A DNA stretch of 64,000 nt from Candidatus Sulfuricurvum sp. RIFRC-1 (GCF_000310245.1 NC_020505.1:1522001-1586000), one strand, 5' to 3'. Positions 37,286 through 48,007 are shown, counted from the stretch's first letter. Program-made: numbers and translations. The notes: a model not told the origin generated them from the letters alone.

Positions 37286-38667
37286 TTTATGTCCTTAAGA
37301 TAATGGTCAAAATAGATAATCTGCTCCAATGTTCGCACTTCAGCCGTTCCCCCTTGGGAAGTACGGGCATTCATCGAATGTTCAATCGCCAAATAGGGGA
37401 TGACATCTTCTTTGATACGATCATCAATAGCCTTGAGTTCTGAATAATCGATATCGCTCAAATCGATTCCGAGCACTTCGGCACGAGCAACGGCGCGTCC
37501 GGTGATGTGATGCGCTTCACGAAAAGGTACTCCGCAATGCTCAACCAGATAATCGGCCAAATCAGTCGCGGAAAGATGTCCTAGCTTACACGCACGAGCC
37601 ATATTATGAGGCTTGATCGTCATAGTACGGAGTGCTTCACGAAGAATTTCAAGAGAGAGTTCAGCCGTTTCAACGCTGTCAAACACCCCCTCCTTATCCT
37701 CTTGGGTGTCTTTGTTATACGCTAACGGCAACCCTTTCATCACCGTCAAAAGTCCCATCAAGTTTCCAAAAACACGTCCCGTTTTTCCGCGAAGTAACTC
37801 AGGAACATCGGGATTTTTCTTTTGCGGCATGATTGAGCTTCCGGTCGAATACTGATCGGAGAGTTCCACGAATCGAAATTCGTAGCTCGACCACAAAATA
37901 ATCTCTTCCGCCAAACGGGAGATGTGCATCATCAACGTCGAAATATTAAACAAGATTTCAAGGGCAAAATCGCGATCACTTACCGTATCGAGACAGTTAA
38001 TGCTCACAGAATCAAATCCAAGTGTTTTTGCGGTCATTTCGCGGTTAATATTATGCGGAGTCCCCGCTAACGCGGCACATCCGATCGGAGAGATATTATT
38101 TCGTTCCACAGAGCTCTCAAAACGCTCACAATCACGTTTAAACATTGAGGCATAGGCTAGAAGGTGAAATGCAAAATTAATCGGCTGAGCGTGCTGTAAA
38201 TGAGTCATACCCGGCAACAACGTCGTCGTATGATCCCGTGCAATATCAACAACCACGTCCATCAACGCTTTGATCTGTGCAACAATCTCACGATTTTTAC
38301 GGAGTACAAAACGACGGAAATCGAGGGCTACCTGATCGTTGCGGCTGCGGGCAGTATGAAGCTTTTTACCTGCTTCTCCGATAATCGAAGTTAACCGCTT
38401 CTCGATCGCCATGTGCAAATCTTCATCACCGATTTTCCATTCAAAATTACCGGATTCGATTTCACTCAAAACCTGAGCCATCCCGGATTCGATCAAAGCA
38501 GCCTCATCATTCGTTAGAATACCCTGATGTGCCAGCATTTTAGCGTGTGCGATGGAGCCTTCGATATCCTCACGGTAAAGTTTTTGATCAAACATGATCG
38601 AGGCATTAAATTTTTCCAAAAGGGTTGACGCATCTTGCGTGAAACGTCCGGACCACATCTTTTCCAT
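37282..38667 (-). CDS. argH: Argininosuccinate lyase
   Basis: ArgH splits argininosuccinate to arginine and fumarate. At 461 residues it has the family signature [15 protein letters not shown] (about 275-289), plus [16 protein letters not shown] and [16 protein letters not shown]. It starts MEKMWSGRF, the usual start. The OsmC gene follows with a 4-base overlap. Confidence 0.97.
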   Translation of the reverse strand: MEKMWSGRFTQDASTLLEKFNASIMFDQKLYREDIEGSIAHAKMLAHQGILTNDEAALIESGMAQVLSEIESGNFEWKIGDEDLHMAIEKRLTSIIGEAGKKLHTARSRNDQVALDFRRFVLRKNREIVAQIKALMDVVVDIARDHTTTLLPGMTHLQHAQPINFAFHLLAYASMFKRDCERFESSVERNNISPIGCAALAGTPHNINREMTAKTLGFDSVSINCLDTVSDRDFALEILFNISTLMMHISRLAEEIILWSSYEFRFVELSDQYSTGSSIMPQKKNPDVPELLRGKTGRVFGNLMGLLTVMKGLPLAYNKDTQEDKEGVFDSVETAELSLEILREALRTMTIKPHNMARACKLGHLSATDLADYLVEHCGVPFREAHHITGRAVARAEVLGIDLSDIDYSELKAIDDRIKEDVIPYLAIEHSMNARTSQGGTAEVRTLEQIIYFDHYLKDIK

Positions 38668-38764
38668 GGTATCTCCGAGTATATTAAGTATTTAGGGGAT
38701 TTTAGCGAAGTTTGGTTTAGAAAACATTACCGTTACTCGATAACATTCTCATTTAAATAGATTC

Positions 38765-38810
38765 TGCCTCTTCAGAGGCAAGCTTTAGTGCCTCAGCGGC
38801 TAGCGTAGCC
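38765..38810 (-). terminator. Tandem hairpins after the cytochrome gene
   Basis: TGCCTC/GAGGCA with a 4-base loop (38765-38780) and GGCTA/TAGCC with a 3-base loop (38798-38810) lie in the roughly 180-base gap between the cytochrome gene and argH. They probably end the cytochrome transcript; the rest of the gap is AT-rich and may hold the argH promoter. Confidence 0.45.
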
Positions 38811-38846
38811 AAGCGGGGCTTTTGCTCCGTAGGCGTTAAAAAAATA

Positions 38847-39182
38847 TTAATTACAGGCAGGGACGTTGCCGCTATCAGATGCGTATTCAACTAAAAAATC
38901 TTCCAAGTGTTTAGCGCCGCGTGTATAACTTCGATCTTTGAAATAATCCCATGAAGCAGCAGCTTTTTTCGAAGAGAGGTGGATATCCGCGAGCTTTTCC
39001 CCTTTATTATCCATCAGTTTTTCCCAGCCGCGCTGTTTTTTAGATGCAGCCAACTCTTGCCCGCCGCCATGACACTCTTTACAAGAGTCAATATAAATTT
39101 TTTGCCCTTTATACGTGGCCGCATTAAGAAGAGTTGAACCGGCTAAAAGTGTAATTGCTACTGTAGCATAAAACATGCGCAT
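38847..39182 (-). CDS. Periplasmic monoheme c-type cytochrome
   Basis: A 111-residue protein with a signal peptide (about residues 1-21, MRMFYATVAITLLAGSTLLNA) and one heme attachment site CKECH near residue 34. The sixth iron ligand is not obvious; the only downstream Met is in EKLMDNKGEK. The mature size (about 90 residues) fits a class I cytochrome electron carrier of the periplasm. It ends PACN with an extra cysteine. It sits between argH and the UbiD-type gene, with its own terminator hairpins. Confidence 0.87.
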   Translation of the reverse strand: MRMFYATVAITLLAGSTLLNAATYKGQKIYIDSCKECHGGGQELAASKKQRGWEKLMDNKGEKLADIHLSSKKAAASWDYFKDRSYTRGAKHLEDFLVEYASDSGNVPACN

Positions 39183-39260
39183 GGAATTAAATTTCCCTCT
39201 TTTAAAATATTTAAGTTGTCAATATTACATTAGTAATTCTAATAAAGTGCTTAAGTTGAT

Positions 39261-39278
39261 TCCCCTAAAAACGGGGAA
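39261..39278 (-). terminator. Hairpin after the UbiD-type gene
   Basis: TTCCCC and GGGGAA pair around a 6-base A-rich loop, shortly after the stop of the UbiD-family gene. A T-run is missing, so this is only a candidate. Confidence 0.4.
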
Positions 39279-39286
39279 ACAGCGTG

Positions 39287-41110
39287 TTATAGCCGGTATT
39301 TCTTCTCTAATTTAAGATCTAAATCCCATAATGAAAGTGATTTAAGACGTTCAACCACAGAAGAGGTACATTCAACATCACCGGGCCATTCACGTTCAAA
39401 TCCATCGACTTTTGTTTTGGTAGTACCGTCAATCGCAACGATAACATCAGACGTATAAAGATCACGAGCTGCATCCATATTATTGGTTACGCGCCAAAGG
39501 AGCATATAAGGGTTATGGATATCATTTTTCGCTTCATCGACAAAAATAACAATACGTAAATACTCTTTTAATGGTTCCAAAAGGGAGAAACAATCTTTGA
39601 TTGAGCGACTTTCTTTACGCACACTTACAACCGTAATCGGATTAGCCGTATGACGCATATACTGCGTTAATCCAACCGCTTCGGAAATGAAGGAGTGTAC
39701 TTTTTCCAATAAGAGTGTACTCTCAATCGATTCAGGTGCACTCGGTGAATACGAAGCCGTAAAATCTATCCCTAATTTCCCCCCTACGAGCGATTCAGGA
39801 CTGGAGTGATCCAACGCATCGGTAATCCCTTCGGAGACAAAAAGGCATTTTGGGATAAATCGGTTTAGTGCATACGTTATTAGCGCTTCATAATTGGTCA
39901 ATTTCGGAGCATCTTCCCCAAAAAACAGGGCATGTTTGACAAAACTCATCTGTCCTGATCCCCAAAAAATATGCATAAACTGTTTGGCGTGCCCTTTGTA
40001 CAACGGTTTCATTTTTGCCAAAATAAGGTTATGAAAAACACCGTTCTCCGGCATATGGTAATCGATCAAATCCGCCGCATTCGTTTTCAACAGCGGTAAA
40101 AACACCCTCTCGGTTGCCCAACCCATATATTTATCTTCCAATGGTGGTTTCCCGACAACGGTTGCAAGATAATAAGGGGTTTTGCGGTGTGTGATAGCAC
40201 TCACTTCCAACACCGGATAATGTTCTGCAAGGGTATAATATCCGGTATGATCTCCAAACGGCCCCTCAAGTTGAAGTTTTTCGGTATCTACCCATCCCTC
40301 GATGACGAAATCAACATCCTCAGGAATATAAAGGGGAGTCGTAAGGGATTCAACCAGCTTTGGGGACTCTTTTTTGATCAGTCCATAGAGTAACAATTCA
40401 TTCACACCGTAGGGTAATGGAGCTGTTGCACACCACGTGTACAGAGGATCTCCTCCAATCGCAATCGATACCGGCATTTTCTTACCGGCACGCTGATACT
40501 GATCGAAAAAGTGCGACGAATCTTTATGAATCTGCCAGTGCATCCCCAAATGATTGTTATCATAGACTTGCAAACGATACATTCCAAGATTGACCAAAGC
40601 ACCGTCCAAACTCTGAGTATAAACCTGCCCCATCGTAATAAACGGTCCGCCGTCCTCTTCCCATGTCGTCAAAATCGGCAGATCATACAGATTCACTTCA
40701 TTGCCCTGCTTCACAATCTCTTGGCAGCTGCCGCGTGTTTTGAGTTTTTTAGGGAAAATATCTTTCATGGCAAACAAATCGCCGAGCATTCCGATTTTTT
40801 CTTTGAACCCTTGCGGCGGTTTCATGTGGAGAAGCTTTTCGATTTCGCTGGCTACCCCTTCTACTTTGCGTCCAAAAAGAAGCTCGGTCCGGGCATAAGA
40901 ACCAAAAAGATTCATAACAACCGGAGTTTCGAATGTTTTACCGCTTTTACGATCGATCGGGTGGGTAAAGAGAAGTGCTTTTCCTCCCCCCTCTTTTTTC
41001 ACTTCAGCATAGGCTAGATGGGGAATCTCAAGATAAATATCTAAAGGGGTATCGATGACACGAAGTTCATCTTTGGATTTTAGCAGATCAATCGTTTTTT
41101 TTAATGTCAC
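39287..41110 (-). CDS. UbiD-family decarboxylase, probably menaquinone biosynthesis (futalosine route)
   Basis: At 607 residues this belongs to the long UbiD family that uses prenylated FMN. Typical parts are the N-terminal RVIDTPLDIYLEIPHLAYAEVKKEGGGKALLF, GMYRLQVYDNNHLGMHWQIHKDSSHF and the conserved acidic region EGWVDTEKLQLEGPFGDHTGYYTLAEHYPVLEV. Campylobacterota make menaquinone by the futalosine pathway, where a UbiD-like enzyme (SCO4490 type) removes the carboxyl group after prenylation. Its position in a heme and prenyl-synthesis cluster supports that. Three bases separate it from hemC. Confidence 0.88.
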   Translation of the reverse strand: MTLKKTIDLLKSKDELRVIDTPLDIYLEIPHLAYAEVKKEGGGKALLFTHPIDRKSGKTFETPVVMNLFGSYARTELLFGRKVEGVASEIEKLLHMKPPQGFKEKIGMLGDLFAMKDIFPKKLKTRGSCQEIVKQGNEVNLYDLPILTTWEEDGGPFITMGQVYTQSLDGALVNLGMYRLQVYDNNHLGMHWQIHKDSSHFFDQYQRAGKKMPVSIAIGGDPLYTWCATAPLPYGVNELLLYGLIKKESPKLVESLTTPLYIPEDVDFVIEGWVDTEKLQLEGPFGDHTGYYTLAEHYPVLEVSAITHRKTPYYLATVVGKPPLEDKYMGWATERVFLPLLKTNAADLIDYHMPENGVFHNLILAKMKPLYKGHAKQFMHIFWGSGQMSFVKHALFFGEDAPKLTNYEALITYALNRFIPKCLFVSEGITDALDHSSPESLVGGKLGIDFTASYSPSAPESIESTLLLEKVHSFISEAVGLTQYMRHTANPITVVSVRKESRSIKDCFSLLEPLKEYLRIVIFVDEAKNDIHNPYMLLWRVTNNMDAARDLYTSDVIVAIDGTTKTKVDGFEREWPGDVECTSSVVERLKSLSLWDLDLKLEKKYRL

Positions 41111-41113
41111 AGA

Positions 41114-42055
41114 TTATCCCTTGTTCGCCATGACTTCAGCACGATGCAATAATTCCATTGCACCCTGAGAAATCAAACGCTCCGCCATCGCTTCACCGAC
41201 ACGTGAGAGATGCTCTTTTGATACTATGATTTCATCCCCCATCATTTCAGAGCCATCAGGCATACCGAGCGTTGAGCGGACGATGACTTCACCGTTGGGT
41301 TGAACCCGTGCACTCACACCGATCGGAACCTGACATCCACCGTTAAGGGTATCCACAAACCCGCGTTCAATCGTCGTTTCGATACGGCTGTTCTCATCTT
41401 CGAGGAATGACGCGATCTCCAAAACCCACGGCTCATTGACCGTCTCAATCCCAAGAGCCCCCTGCCCCATAGCCGGAAGCATCTCATCGAGGGAAATTGG
41501 ATAAAAGTATTCTACTAAATCACTAAAGCCCAAACGGTTAATTCCTGCTGCGGCTAAGATAATCGCATCGAATTCACCCTCTTTGAGCTTACGGATACGG
41601 GTATCGACATTCCCGCGTAAATCTTTGATCACCAGATCAGGACGCTGCTTTACAAGCTGCATACGGCGGCGCAATGAAGAAGTACCCACAACCGCACCCT
41701 GAGGCAATGAAGTAATATCAGGATATTTTTCACTGAGCATCGCATCACGGACATCTTCACGCAGAGTGATCGCCGAAAGCAATAACCCCTCCGGCATGAG
41801 GGTAGGAACGTCTTTCAGTGAATGAACCGCCATTTGTGCCTCACCGCGAAGCATCGACTCTTCGATCTCTTTAAGAAACAGCCCTTTTCCTCCGATTTTT
41901 GCCAAAGGTACATCCAAAATCTTATCCCCTGAAGTAATAATAATTTTCAGTTCTACCTCGACATCACTGAAATTCGATTCAATAACCGATTTAATATGAT
42001 TCGATTGCCAAAGGGCAAGTTTGCTTCCACGTGTTGCGATGGTGAGTTTTTTCAT
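41114..42055 (-). CDS. hemC: Porphobilinogen deaminase (hydroxymethylbilane synthase)
   Basis: HemC joins four porphobilinogen units in heme synthesis. Marks: IATRGSKLALWQS at the start, SLKDVPT, GTSSLRRRMQL and DLRGNVDTRIRKL, and the dipyrromethane-cofactor cysteine in LNGGCQVPIG near residue 237. 313 residues is the usual length. It lies in the same strand and cluster as hemA. Confidence 0.97.
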   Translation of the reverse strand: MKKLTIATRGSKLALWQSNHIKSVIESNFSDVEVELKIIITSGDKILDVPLAKIGGKGLFLKEIEESMLRGEAQMAVHSLKDVPTLMPEGLLLSAITLREDVRDAMLSEKYPDITSLPQGAVVGTSSLRRRMQLVKQRPDLVIKDLRGNVDTRIRKLKEGEFDAIILAAAGINRLGFSDLVEYFYPISLDEMLPAMGQGALGIETVNEPWVLEIASFLEDENSRIETTIERGFVDTLNGGCQVPIGVSARVQPNGEVIVRSTLGMPDGSEMMGDEIIVSKEHLSRVGEAMAERLISQGAMELLHRAEVMANKG

Positions 42056-42058
42056 GTA

Positions 42059-42895
42059 TTACTTAACCTTAATCTCTTTGTATTTATTTTTTGAAGTGTC
42101 TTTCTGTCCGTTGAAAAAGACGGTCGGTGTTCCGGCTACCATCATTGTTTGTGCTACTTGTTGGTCAAATTCGAATTGTTTGACTACCGAGGAACGTCGA
42201 ATATCATTCACACCGATTTTTGTTCCAAAAGTTTTATTAAACGCATTTAGAATCTTTTGCTCATCTTTTTCATTGGCATTAATATCTACGTTATAAAGCT
42301 TTAAGACTGCATCTTTAGTGCCGTTTTGTTCTGCCGCTATTGCCGCTTTTGTCAACGTTACAGCTGCAGGATGGAGACCGGAAAGAGGGAAATGATAATA
42401 ATAAACGGCAAACGTTTTGGGAAATTTTTCCATATAAGAGAGTGCTTCAGGGACATAACGACGGCAAAACGGACAAAGTGGATCGGAGAAAATCGCTATT
42501 TTATGCGTTGCATTTGCATCACCGCTGATGCGATTGGCAGCGGTATAAAACGCATTGTTAAAATCAGGGGCAACGATATCGTTATAACGCTCACCTGTTT
42601 TAAGATTAACCAGTTCGGGTGCGATAATATTGCCATTAACAAAATAGGTCCCGTTTTGATTGATACGTCGAGTTTCACTGCCTTGTTTTACATCAGCCTC
42701 AATCGTAACAAAATAGGCTTGCCATCCGCTCACCGCAGCAAGATTTTTTTTACCATTAACCTCAATCTGTAAATTGGTAACATTAGGATTTCCCCCTATT
42801 CCCTTTTTCAAAAATGAGACAACTTCAGCGTCGGTCGCTCCAAAAAGGCTAGCGGAGAGCAGGAGTATCGTCGATAATTTCGGCATCAATGACAT
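42059..42895 (-). CDS. Periplasmic thiol:disulfide protein (DsbA/DsbC-like)
   Basis: I chose the ATG at 42895 because AAAGG stands six bases upstream; the frame opens at 42901. A signal peptide (to about residue 22) is followed by a small N-terminal domain and a thioredoxin-like domain with FSDPLCPFCRRYVPEAL: the active site is CPFC. A cis-Pro loop (AGTPTVFFNGQ) stands near the C-terminus. It may be an isomerase or oxidase of extracytoplasmic proteins, for example for cytochrome maturation; DsbC/DsbG usually have a larger dimerisation domain. It overlaps the fxsA end. Confidence 0.87.
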   Translation of the reverse strand: MSLMPKLSTILLLSASLFGATDAEVVSFLKKGIGGNPNVTNLQIEVNGKKNLAAVSGWQAYFVTIEADVKQGSETRRINQNGTYFVNGNIIAPELVNLKTGERYNDIVAPDFNNAFYTAANRISGDANATHKIAIFSDPLCPFCRRYVPEALSYMEKFPKTFAVYYYHFPLSGLHPAAVTLTKAAIAAEQNGTKDAVLKLYNVDINANEKDEQKILNAFNKTFGTKIGVNDIRRSSVVKQFEFDQQVAQTMMVAGTPTVFFNGQKDTSKNKYKEIKVK

Positions 42896-43268
42896 GGTCA
42901 TCCTTTTGTGTGGTGTAAGTGTGGTTTTCTGGAGAATATTTTCGCGTAAAACGGTTAATGATTAGTACTCCTATGAGGGAAAACTGCATTAAAACACCGA
43001 TGATATCGCATAAAAATCCAGGGAGAATAAGGAGAATTGCTCCAAATAAGCCCATTAAATTGCGGTTAGAGAACCCTTGCATATCAATCTGGCGCGTACG
43101 GAGGGCATCGAGATTTTCACTCAGGGTATGGCGAAAATTCATTAAGATAAAAATGCCTAAAAATGCGCTTCCGACAATCTCAAAAAAAGTAGCCAATCCA
43201 CCGATATGTGAAGCAATCTCAATCGTGAGGGTCACTTCCAAAAAAAGGTAGATCAGGAAATAAATCAT
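42849..43268 (-). CDS. fxsA: FxsA family membrane protein
   Basis: The 139-residue protein has the FxsA layout: two N-terminal membrane segments ([20 protein letters not shown] and [19 protein letters not shown]), then RQIDMQGF, and a third with [22 protein letters not shown]. FxsA in E. coli counteracts exclusion of phage T7 by the F plasmid when overproduced; its normal role is unknown. Here it lies between proS (4-base overlap) and the Dsb-like gene. Confidence 0.88.
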   Translation of the reverse strand: MIYFLIYLFLEVTLTIEIASHIGGLATFFEIVGSAFLGIFILMNFRHTLSENLDALRTRQIDMQGFSNRNLMGLFGAILLILPGFLCDIIGVLMQFSLIGVLIINRFTRKYSPENHTYTTQKDDHVIDAEIIDDTPALR

Positions 43269-44968
43269 TGGATGAGTTCCTCAATTTTACTGAGGACATC
43301 CGCCGCATTCACGGTAATCATTTCGCGGGTTGCACGTACCATAATCTGAACCGAACCGTTATCAAGTTCTTTTCCGACGACAACAGTGAACGGGAACCCG
43401 ATCAATTCCGCATCCGACATTTTAAATCCGAAACGCTCTTTACGATCATCCAGCATTGTCTCGATTCCACGTGCTTGCAATGAAGCATAAAGCTCTTCGC
43501 CATACGCCATGTGCGCTTCTTCTTTGATATTAGAAACCATCACATTCACCGTATACGGAGCTGTTGCCTGGGTCCAGATACACCCTTTTTCATCATGGTG
43601 CTGTTCGATCACGGCAGCAACGAGACGGCTGACACCCATCCCATACGTTCCCATAATAAAGGGTTGAGAACGCCCGTTTTCATCCAAAAACTCCGCTTTG
43701 AGCGGTGCGGAGTAAACGGTCCCGAGTTTAAAAATATGTCCTACTTCAATCCCTTTCGTATGGAGAATCTTCCCTCCGCAGTGAGGACATCCATCCCCCT
43801 CTTGTACGCTTGCGAGATCGGCGAAATGAGCTTCGTTCATTACACTCAAATCAACGCCGACGAAATGGTAATCTACGTCATTCGCACCGCAAATCATTGT
43901 GGTTGCACCCCGCGTGTCATTATCCATGACAATACGGATCTTGTCTTGATCCAACGGTCCGATAAATCCCGGAACCAATCCGATTTCGATCAATTCTGCC
44001 TCGGTAGCATCGACCAAATCAATTGCAGCAACACTGTTACGTGCTTTTACCTCTTGGAGTTCATCACATCCTCGGATAAAGAAACAAACCAGTTCACTCC
44101 CCTCGGTATACACCGCACGTTGTACTACCGCTTTGAGGGTATAGTAAGGATCGACATGGAAGAAATTGCTCAAATCTTCGATCGATTTGATATCCGGTGT
44201 TTTAAAACGGGCAAAATCGGCGCTCGGCGCTTCAGGGATAATACTTCGCGGTGCTCGGCGAGCGGCTTCGACATTCGCACCGTATTCACACGTATCACAC
44301 ACAGCGAGAGTATCTTCACCGCTTCCGGCTAACACCATCAGCTCTTTTGAACCCGTACCGCCGATGGCTCCGCTGTCGGCTTCAACAATACGAAACTCCA
44401 AACCTAAACGCTCCAAAATACGTTTGTATGCCGCTTCCATCGCATCGAATTCACGATCCAAATCTTCCGTACTGGAGTGAAAGCTGTAGCCGTCTTTCAT
44501 CACAAATTCACGTCCGCGCATTAACCCGAATCTCGGACGCGCTTCATCACGGAATTTCGTTTTGATTTGATAAAGATTAATCGGGAGTTGTTTGTAACTA
44601 TTAACTCGGTTACGGACAATGTTTACCATCATCTCTTCATGGGTCGGTCCAAGGACAAAAAGGTTCTCTTTACGGTCACGAAAACGGAGGAGCTCTTTGC
44701 CGAATTTTTCAATCCGTCCGCTCTCTTCCCATAGCTCTGCAGGGGTGACAAAACTAAGATCAACCTCTTGGGCATCGCATGAGGCCATCTCTTCGTTAAT
44801 AATGTTTTCGATTTTACGAAGTACCCGTTTTCCCATAGGTAAAAAATTATACAATCCTGCAGCTACCTGCGTGACAAATCCGGCGCGTGAGAGAAAGATA
44901 TGGCTCGGGAGTTGAGCATCTTTCGGCGCTTCTTTGGTGGTTGGGATATAGGCTTTACTAAAACGCAT
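43265..44968 (-). CDS. proS: Prolyl-tRNA synthetase (bacterial type)
   Basis: The 567-residue enzyme has the bacterial (ProS type 1) order: class II core with motif 2 around [31 protein letters not shown], an INS editing domain inserted in the middle (about residues 240-370), motif 3 [18 protein letters not shown] and the C-terminal anticodon-binding domain. It charges tRNA-Pro and probably clears Ala-tRNA-Pro by the INS domain. It shares one base with the hemA stop. Confidence 0.97.
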   Translation of the reverse strand: MRFSKAYIPTTKEAPKDAQLPSHIFLSRAGFVTQVAAGLYNFLPMGKRVLRKIENIINEEMASCDAQEVDLSFVTPAELWEESGRIEKFGKELLRFRDRKENLFVLGPTHEEMMVNIVRNRVNSYKQLPINLYQIKTKFRDEARPRFGLMRGREFVMKDGYSFHSSTEDLDREFDAMEAAYKRILERLGLEFRIVEADSGAIGGTGSKELMVLAGSGEDTLAVCDTCEYGANVEAARRAPRSIIPEAPSADFARFKTPDIKSIEDLSNFFHVDPYYTLKAVVQRAVYTEGSELVCFFIRGCDELQEVKARNSVAAIDLVDATEAELIEIGLVPGFIGPLDQDKIRIVMDNDTRGATTMICGANDVDYHFVGVDLSVMNEAHFADLASVQEGDGCPHCGGKILHTKGIEVGHIFKLGTVYSAPLKAEFLDENGRSQPFIMGTYGMGVSRLVAAVIEQHHDEKGCIWTQATAPYTVNVMVSNIKEEAHMAYGEELYASLQARGIETMLDDRKERFGFKMSDAELIGFPFTVVVGKELDNGSVQIMVRATREMITVNAADVLSKIEELIQ

Positions 44969-46260
44969 TATTTTCCTTTAGGGTAATAGGTACAGGAGTT
45001 TTGAGATAAATCATCTCCCTCTTCCTGGTTCATTAAAAAACTCATCGATTCGATCAGAGCATCAACACGCATCGGATCGGAACCATCACGCATCCGTTCG
45101 GCAAACGGGTGTAAAAACCGCTTTAACGCCTGAAGAGTTGCTTTGTGGACGGCTTGCTCATACTCTTTAGGGATATAGCCATTTTCGAGTACGCGCGTCG
45201 ATTCTTGAAATGCGGCATCGGAAGCTCTGAGATACATATTTTTGATCAACGGCTCAACCGAGAGAGTTTTAAGCCATTCGAAAAAACCGATCACATGACG
45301 ACGGATGATAACGTAAGAGAGTTTCGCTTCATCTTCACGCAAAGCAATATTTTCTGAGACAATCTCTTTGAGATCATCCACATAAAAAAGACGAATCGAC
45401 CAAAGATCGCTATCGCATTCGATATCTCTCGGAACTGCCATATCGAACCAATATCGATCAAACGGAGTCGGTTTAATCATCTCGTCGGTAATAATAGGGG
45501 TCAATGACCCTGTAGCAGTAAAGAGAAGCTCGTTTTCATTAATCGCATAAGCGATTTCATCATACGATCGTACGCGTGCATTGCACTCCCGTGCTATCGC
45601 TTCGGCTTTCTCGAACGTGCGATTCATCACCGTCACATCGACCCCTTGGGCACTAAGATGTTTACAGGTAATCACCGACATCTCGCCCGAACCGATCACG
45701 AGCGCTTTTTTATCCCTTACCTCTCCAACCGATTCTTTGACTTTCGCGATCGCAACACTCGCAACCGAAACCGGTTTAGAGGAGATATTGGTCGCATTGC
45801 GTACCTCAGCGGCACATTTAAACGCATAGCTCATTGCACGAGCAATCTTTTGGGCAGAATACCCGTTGTCCTGAGAGAGTTTAAAGGCATCTTTGAGCTG
45901 TCCGGAGATTTGTGTCTCTCCCACAACCATTGAGTCAAGCGAACTGGCAACACTAAAAAGGTGGTGAATCCCCCCTTCATCATCGAAAATATCGGCCCGT
46001 TCGTGCAGCTCGTGTGCAGTGAGTCCTGAATGTTTGGCTAAAAGAGAAAACAGTGTCTCTGTTGCCGCCTCTGTATCGTTACAACTGCAGAAAATTTCAA
46101 CACGATTACAGGTGGAAAGAACCATCGATTCACTGATACAAAGGGTTGCATTGAGTTGCTTCATAGCATTTAATTGCGCCGTTTCATCCACAAAAGCAAG
46201 CTTCTCCCGTATCCCAAGCGTCGAGTTTTTGTGCGAAAAGCTAACAATCAAATAGTGCAT
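44968..46260 (-). CDS. hemA: Glutamyl-tRNA reductase
   Basis: HemA reduces Glu-tRNA to glutamate-1-semialdehyde, the first step of C5-pathway heme synthesis. It has 430 residues: the catalytic cysteine in [12 protein letters not shown] (near residue 50), an NADPH domain with [18 protein letters not shown] (about 185-202), and a helical dimerisation domain. [13 protein letters not shown] is the family start. Its ATG overlaps the prenyl synthase stop by one base. Confidence 0.96.
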   Translation of the reverse strand: MHYLIVSFSHKNSTLGIREKLAFVDETAQLNAMKQLNATLCISESMVLSTCNRVEIFCSCNDTEAATETLFSLLAKHSGLTAHELHERADIFDDEGGIHHLFSVASSLDSMVVGETQISGQLKDAFKLSQDNGYSAQKIARAMSYAFKCAAEVRNATNISSKPVSVASVAIAKVKESVGEVRDKKALVIGSGEMSVITCKHLSAQGVDVTVMNRTFEKAEAIARECNARVRSYDEIAYAINENELLFTATGSLTPIITDEMIKPTPFDRYWFDMAVPRDIECDSDLWSIRLFYVDDLKEIVSENIALREDEAKLSYVIIRRHVIGFFEWLKTLSVEPLIKNMYLRASDAAFQESTRVLENGYIPKEYEQAVHKATLQALKRFLHPFAERMRDGSDPMRVDALIESMSFLMNQEEGDDLSQNSCTYYPKGK

Positions 46261-47162
46261 TAATGACTTCTTTTGATGACGGTTTCGATGATGGAACGCA
46301 AGGCGATATCATCTCCGATAGCACCGATCGCTTCCTCACATAATGCGCTGGCATGTGCGTAGGAGCTCTCAATAATTTTGAATTCATCCATTTTAGAGCG
46401 AATCCATTTTTTCTCATTCTCATCCAGAACTTTAGCATGATTGCTGATAAGCCGCTGCTTTTCATTTTCATCGAGACGCTCATACAAATCGATATAAGGG
46501 AGTGTCACTTTCCCCTCAGAAAAATCGTTGAGTGAAGGTTTCCCCAGAGTCGCTTCATCGGCAGTAATATCGAGAATATCATCGACAATTTGAAATGCCA
46601 ACCCCAAGTTTTTCCCGTACGTTGCATGCGCTTCATGATCTTTACCGACCAATACCGCCGCACTGTAAGCACACGCTTCGATCAAGGTAGCCGTTTTGAG
46701 ATAAAGCATTTTAAGGTAGAGTGCACGATCGGTATTGAAACTCGCCGCCATCCCTACGTCCATCATCTCTCCGATCGAGAGACGGGTAACCGATTCGGCA
46801 ACAGCTCGGGAAATACGGGGATCAAACGATGTCAATTCACTAAACGCTTTAGAATAAAGGATATCACCGAGCATAATAGCCGTTTTAGATCCCTCCGTGG
46901 CATTCACCGAAGGTGTTCCTCGACGCAGTTGTGCCTCATCGATAACATCATCATGGAGCAGACTCGCCGCATGGATCAACTCAACGATCGCTCCCAGCAA
47001 AGGGGCACTCGGATCGGATGGGGCAATGGTCAAAATAAGACGCGCACGAAGACGTTTACCACCGGAGAGCTTTTGGAACAATTCTGTGGCATGAGGATAA
47101 TCAACCTCATCAATCAAACGTGCAATAATGGTTTCTACGGTTTCCAACATTCCTATCATCAC
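46260..47162 (-). CDS. Long-chain polyprenyl diphosphate synthase
   Basis: This 300-residue trans-prenyltransferase has both aspartate-rich motifs: DDVID in ASLLHDDVIDEAQLRRG (about 70-86) and DDILD in FQIVDDILDITAD. A small residue (Ala) five positions before the first motif fits long-chain products such as octaprenyl diphosphate for the menaquinone side chain. The SGGKRLRARLILTIA start region is typical. It overlaps hemA and the secreted unknown gene, making a quinone/heme cluster. Confidence 0.92.
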   Translation of the reverse strand: MMIGMLETVETIIARLIDEVDYPHATELFQKLSGGKRLRARLILTIAPSDPSAPLLGAIVELIHAASLLHDDVIDEAQLRRGTPSVNATEGSKTAIMLGDILYSKAFSELTSFDPRISRAVAESVTRLSIGEMMDVGMAASFNTDRALYLKMLYLKTATLIEACAYSAAVLVGKDHEAHATYGKNLGLAFQIVDDILDITADEATLGKPSLNDFSEGKVTLPYIDLYERLDENEKQRLISNHAKVLDENEKKWIRSKMDEFKIIESSYAHASALCEEAIGAIGDDIALRSIIETVIKRSH

Positions 47163-47569
47163 TTCTTAGTTAAATAATCCAGCACAATTCGCTTCTCTTT
47201 ATCAATCAGAAAAAGATCCATCTGTGCCGTTGCATTAGCTTCGTCAAATTTTTTAAACACGACAACGACATACGGGACATCTTTTTGACTCCGCTTAGGA
47301 GGTAAAAGACGTTTACGAAAACTTTGATTGGCATGTCCGGTATACAACATATGCTGTCCGACAAACCGATCAAAACTCTCATGCACGACTAACGCTTTGT
47401 CCGTATAGAGAGTCCACCTGAAATTGAGTACCCTCTCTTGCCCCTCACTCTTAACGAGCACTTTAACCAACTCATCTTTTTTGAGGGCAAAGCTTTTTGT
47501 CTCTCTCCAAGCGGCCGCATCCAAAAGGCTCAACACACCAACGAGTAAAAATATGAAAATACGGCTCAT
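47159..47569 (-). CDS. Secreted protein of unknown function
   Basis: The 136-residue protein has a signal peptide (about residues 1-20, MSRIFIFLLVGVLSLLDAAA) and a basic, strand-rich mature part with no cysteine. It overlaps the prenyl synthase by four bases and is the first gene of the prenyl synthase-hemA-proS transcript. No family is recognised. Segments such as RVLNFRWTLYTDKALVVHES and VPYVVVVFKKFD suggest a small beta-structured domain. Confidence 0.7.
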   Translation of the reverse strand: MSRIFIFLLVGVLSLLDAAAWRETKSFALKKDELVKVLVKSEGQERVLNFRWTLYTDKALVVHESFDRFVGQHMLYTGHANQSFRKRLLPPKRSQKDVPYVVVVFKKFDEANATAQMDLFLIDKEKRIVLDYLTKK

Positions 47570-47621
47570 ACAAACTCATTTCTGAAAATTTTGGAACGTA
47601 CGATTTCTATCTTTAAGGCAG

Positions 47622-47667
47622 ATTATACATCGACTCGGCATAGGATCAATTTAAGTCGGTGATTATA
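47622..47667 (-). promoter_or_regulatory. Two candidate -10 boxes for the prenyl synthase-hemA-proS operon
   Basis: On the minus strand TATAAT occurs at 47627-47622 and, with an upstream TGG (extended -10), at 47667-47662. Both lie in the roughly 155-base gap in front of the secreted unknown gene, at 53 and 93 bases from its start. Confidence 0.5.
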
Positions 47668-47724
47668 CCACCACAATTCTTAGGTGTATGAAAAATGAAG
47701 GAGATCTAAAAAAAAGAGCTATTT

Positions 47725-48003
47725 TTAAAAAAGGGTATCCAAAACCTGATTTTTGTATTTCATTGTTTCGACTTTTGCTTTAATCAGTCGATTTTCTTCT
47801 TTTAATGCATCATGTTCATGACTGAGTGTTGAGATTTCGCGGCTTTTAAAATAGATTTGTGTATTGATAAATATTTTCGGAAACACCAACATCAAGATTA
47901 GAAAAATCCCCACAAATACATTTCGTAAGAAAATCGGTCCCATCGAATCATCAGGGCTGATAATCTGCTGCGTCTCTTCTAAGATATCGTGTTTTTCACT
48001 CAT
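47725..48003 (-). CDS. FtsL-like cell division protein
   Basis: I chose the ATG at 48003 (MSEKHDILEETQQ), five bases past the rsmH stop; the longer frame to 48078 overlaps rsmH. The product has about 92 residues: a short cytoplasmic part, one membrane helix (NVFVGIFLILMLVFPKIFI, about 27-45), and a coiled coil (REISTLSHEHDALKEENRLIKAKVETM). Size, topology and the place right after rsmH match FtsL, which links FtsQB to FtsWI in the divisome. FtsL sequences are poorly conserved, so the call rests on layout and position. Confidence 0.7.
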   Translation of the reverse strand: MSEKHDILEETQQIISPDDSMGPIFLRNVFVGIFLILMLVFPKIFINTQIYFKSREISTLSHEHDALKEENRLIKAKVETMKYKNQVLDTLF

Positions 48004-48007
48004 CGTA

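Noticed and set aside
43511-44332. 273-codon plus-strand ORF
   Set aside because: It is antisense to proS, which is unmistakable; the translated sequence is rich in Ile, Arg, His and Phe as is usual for antisense shadows.
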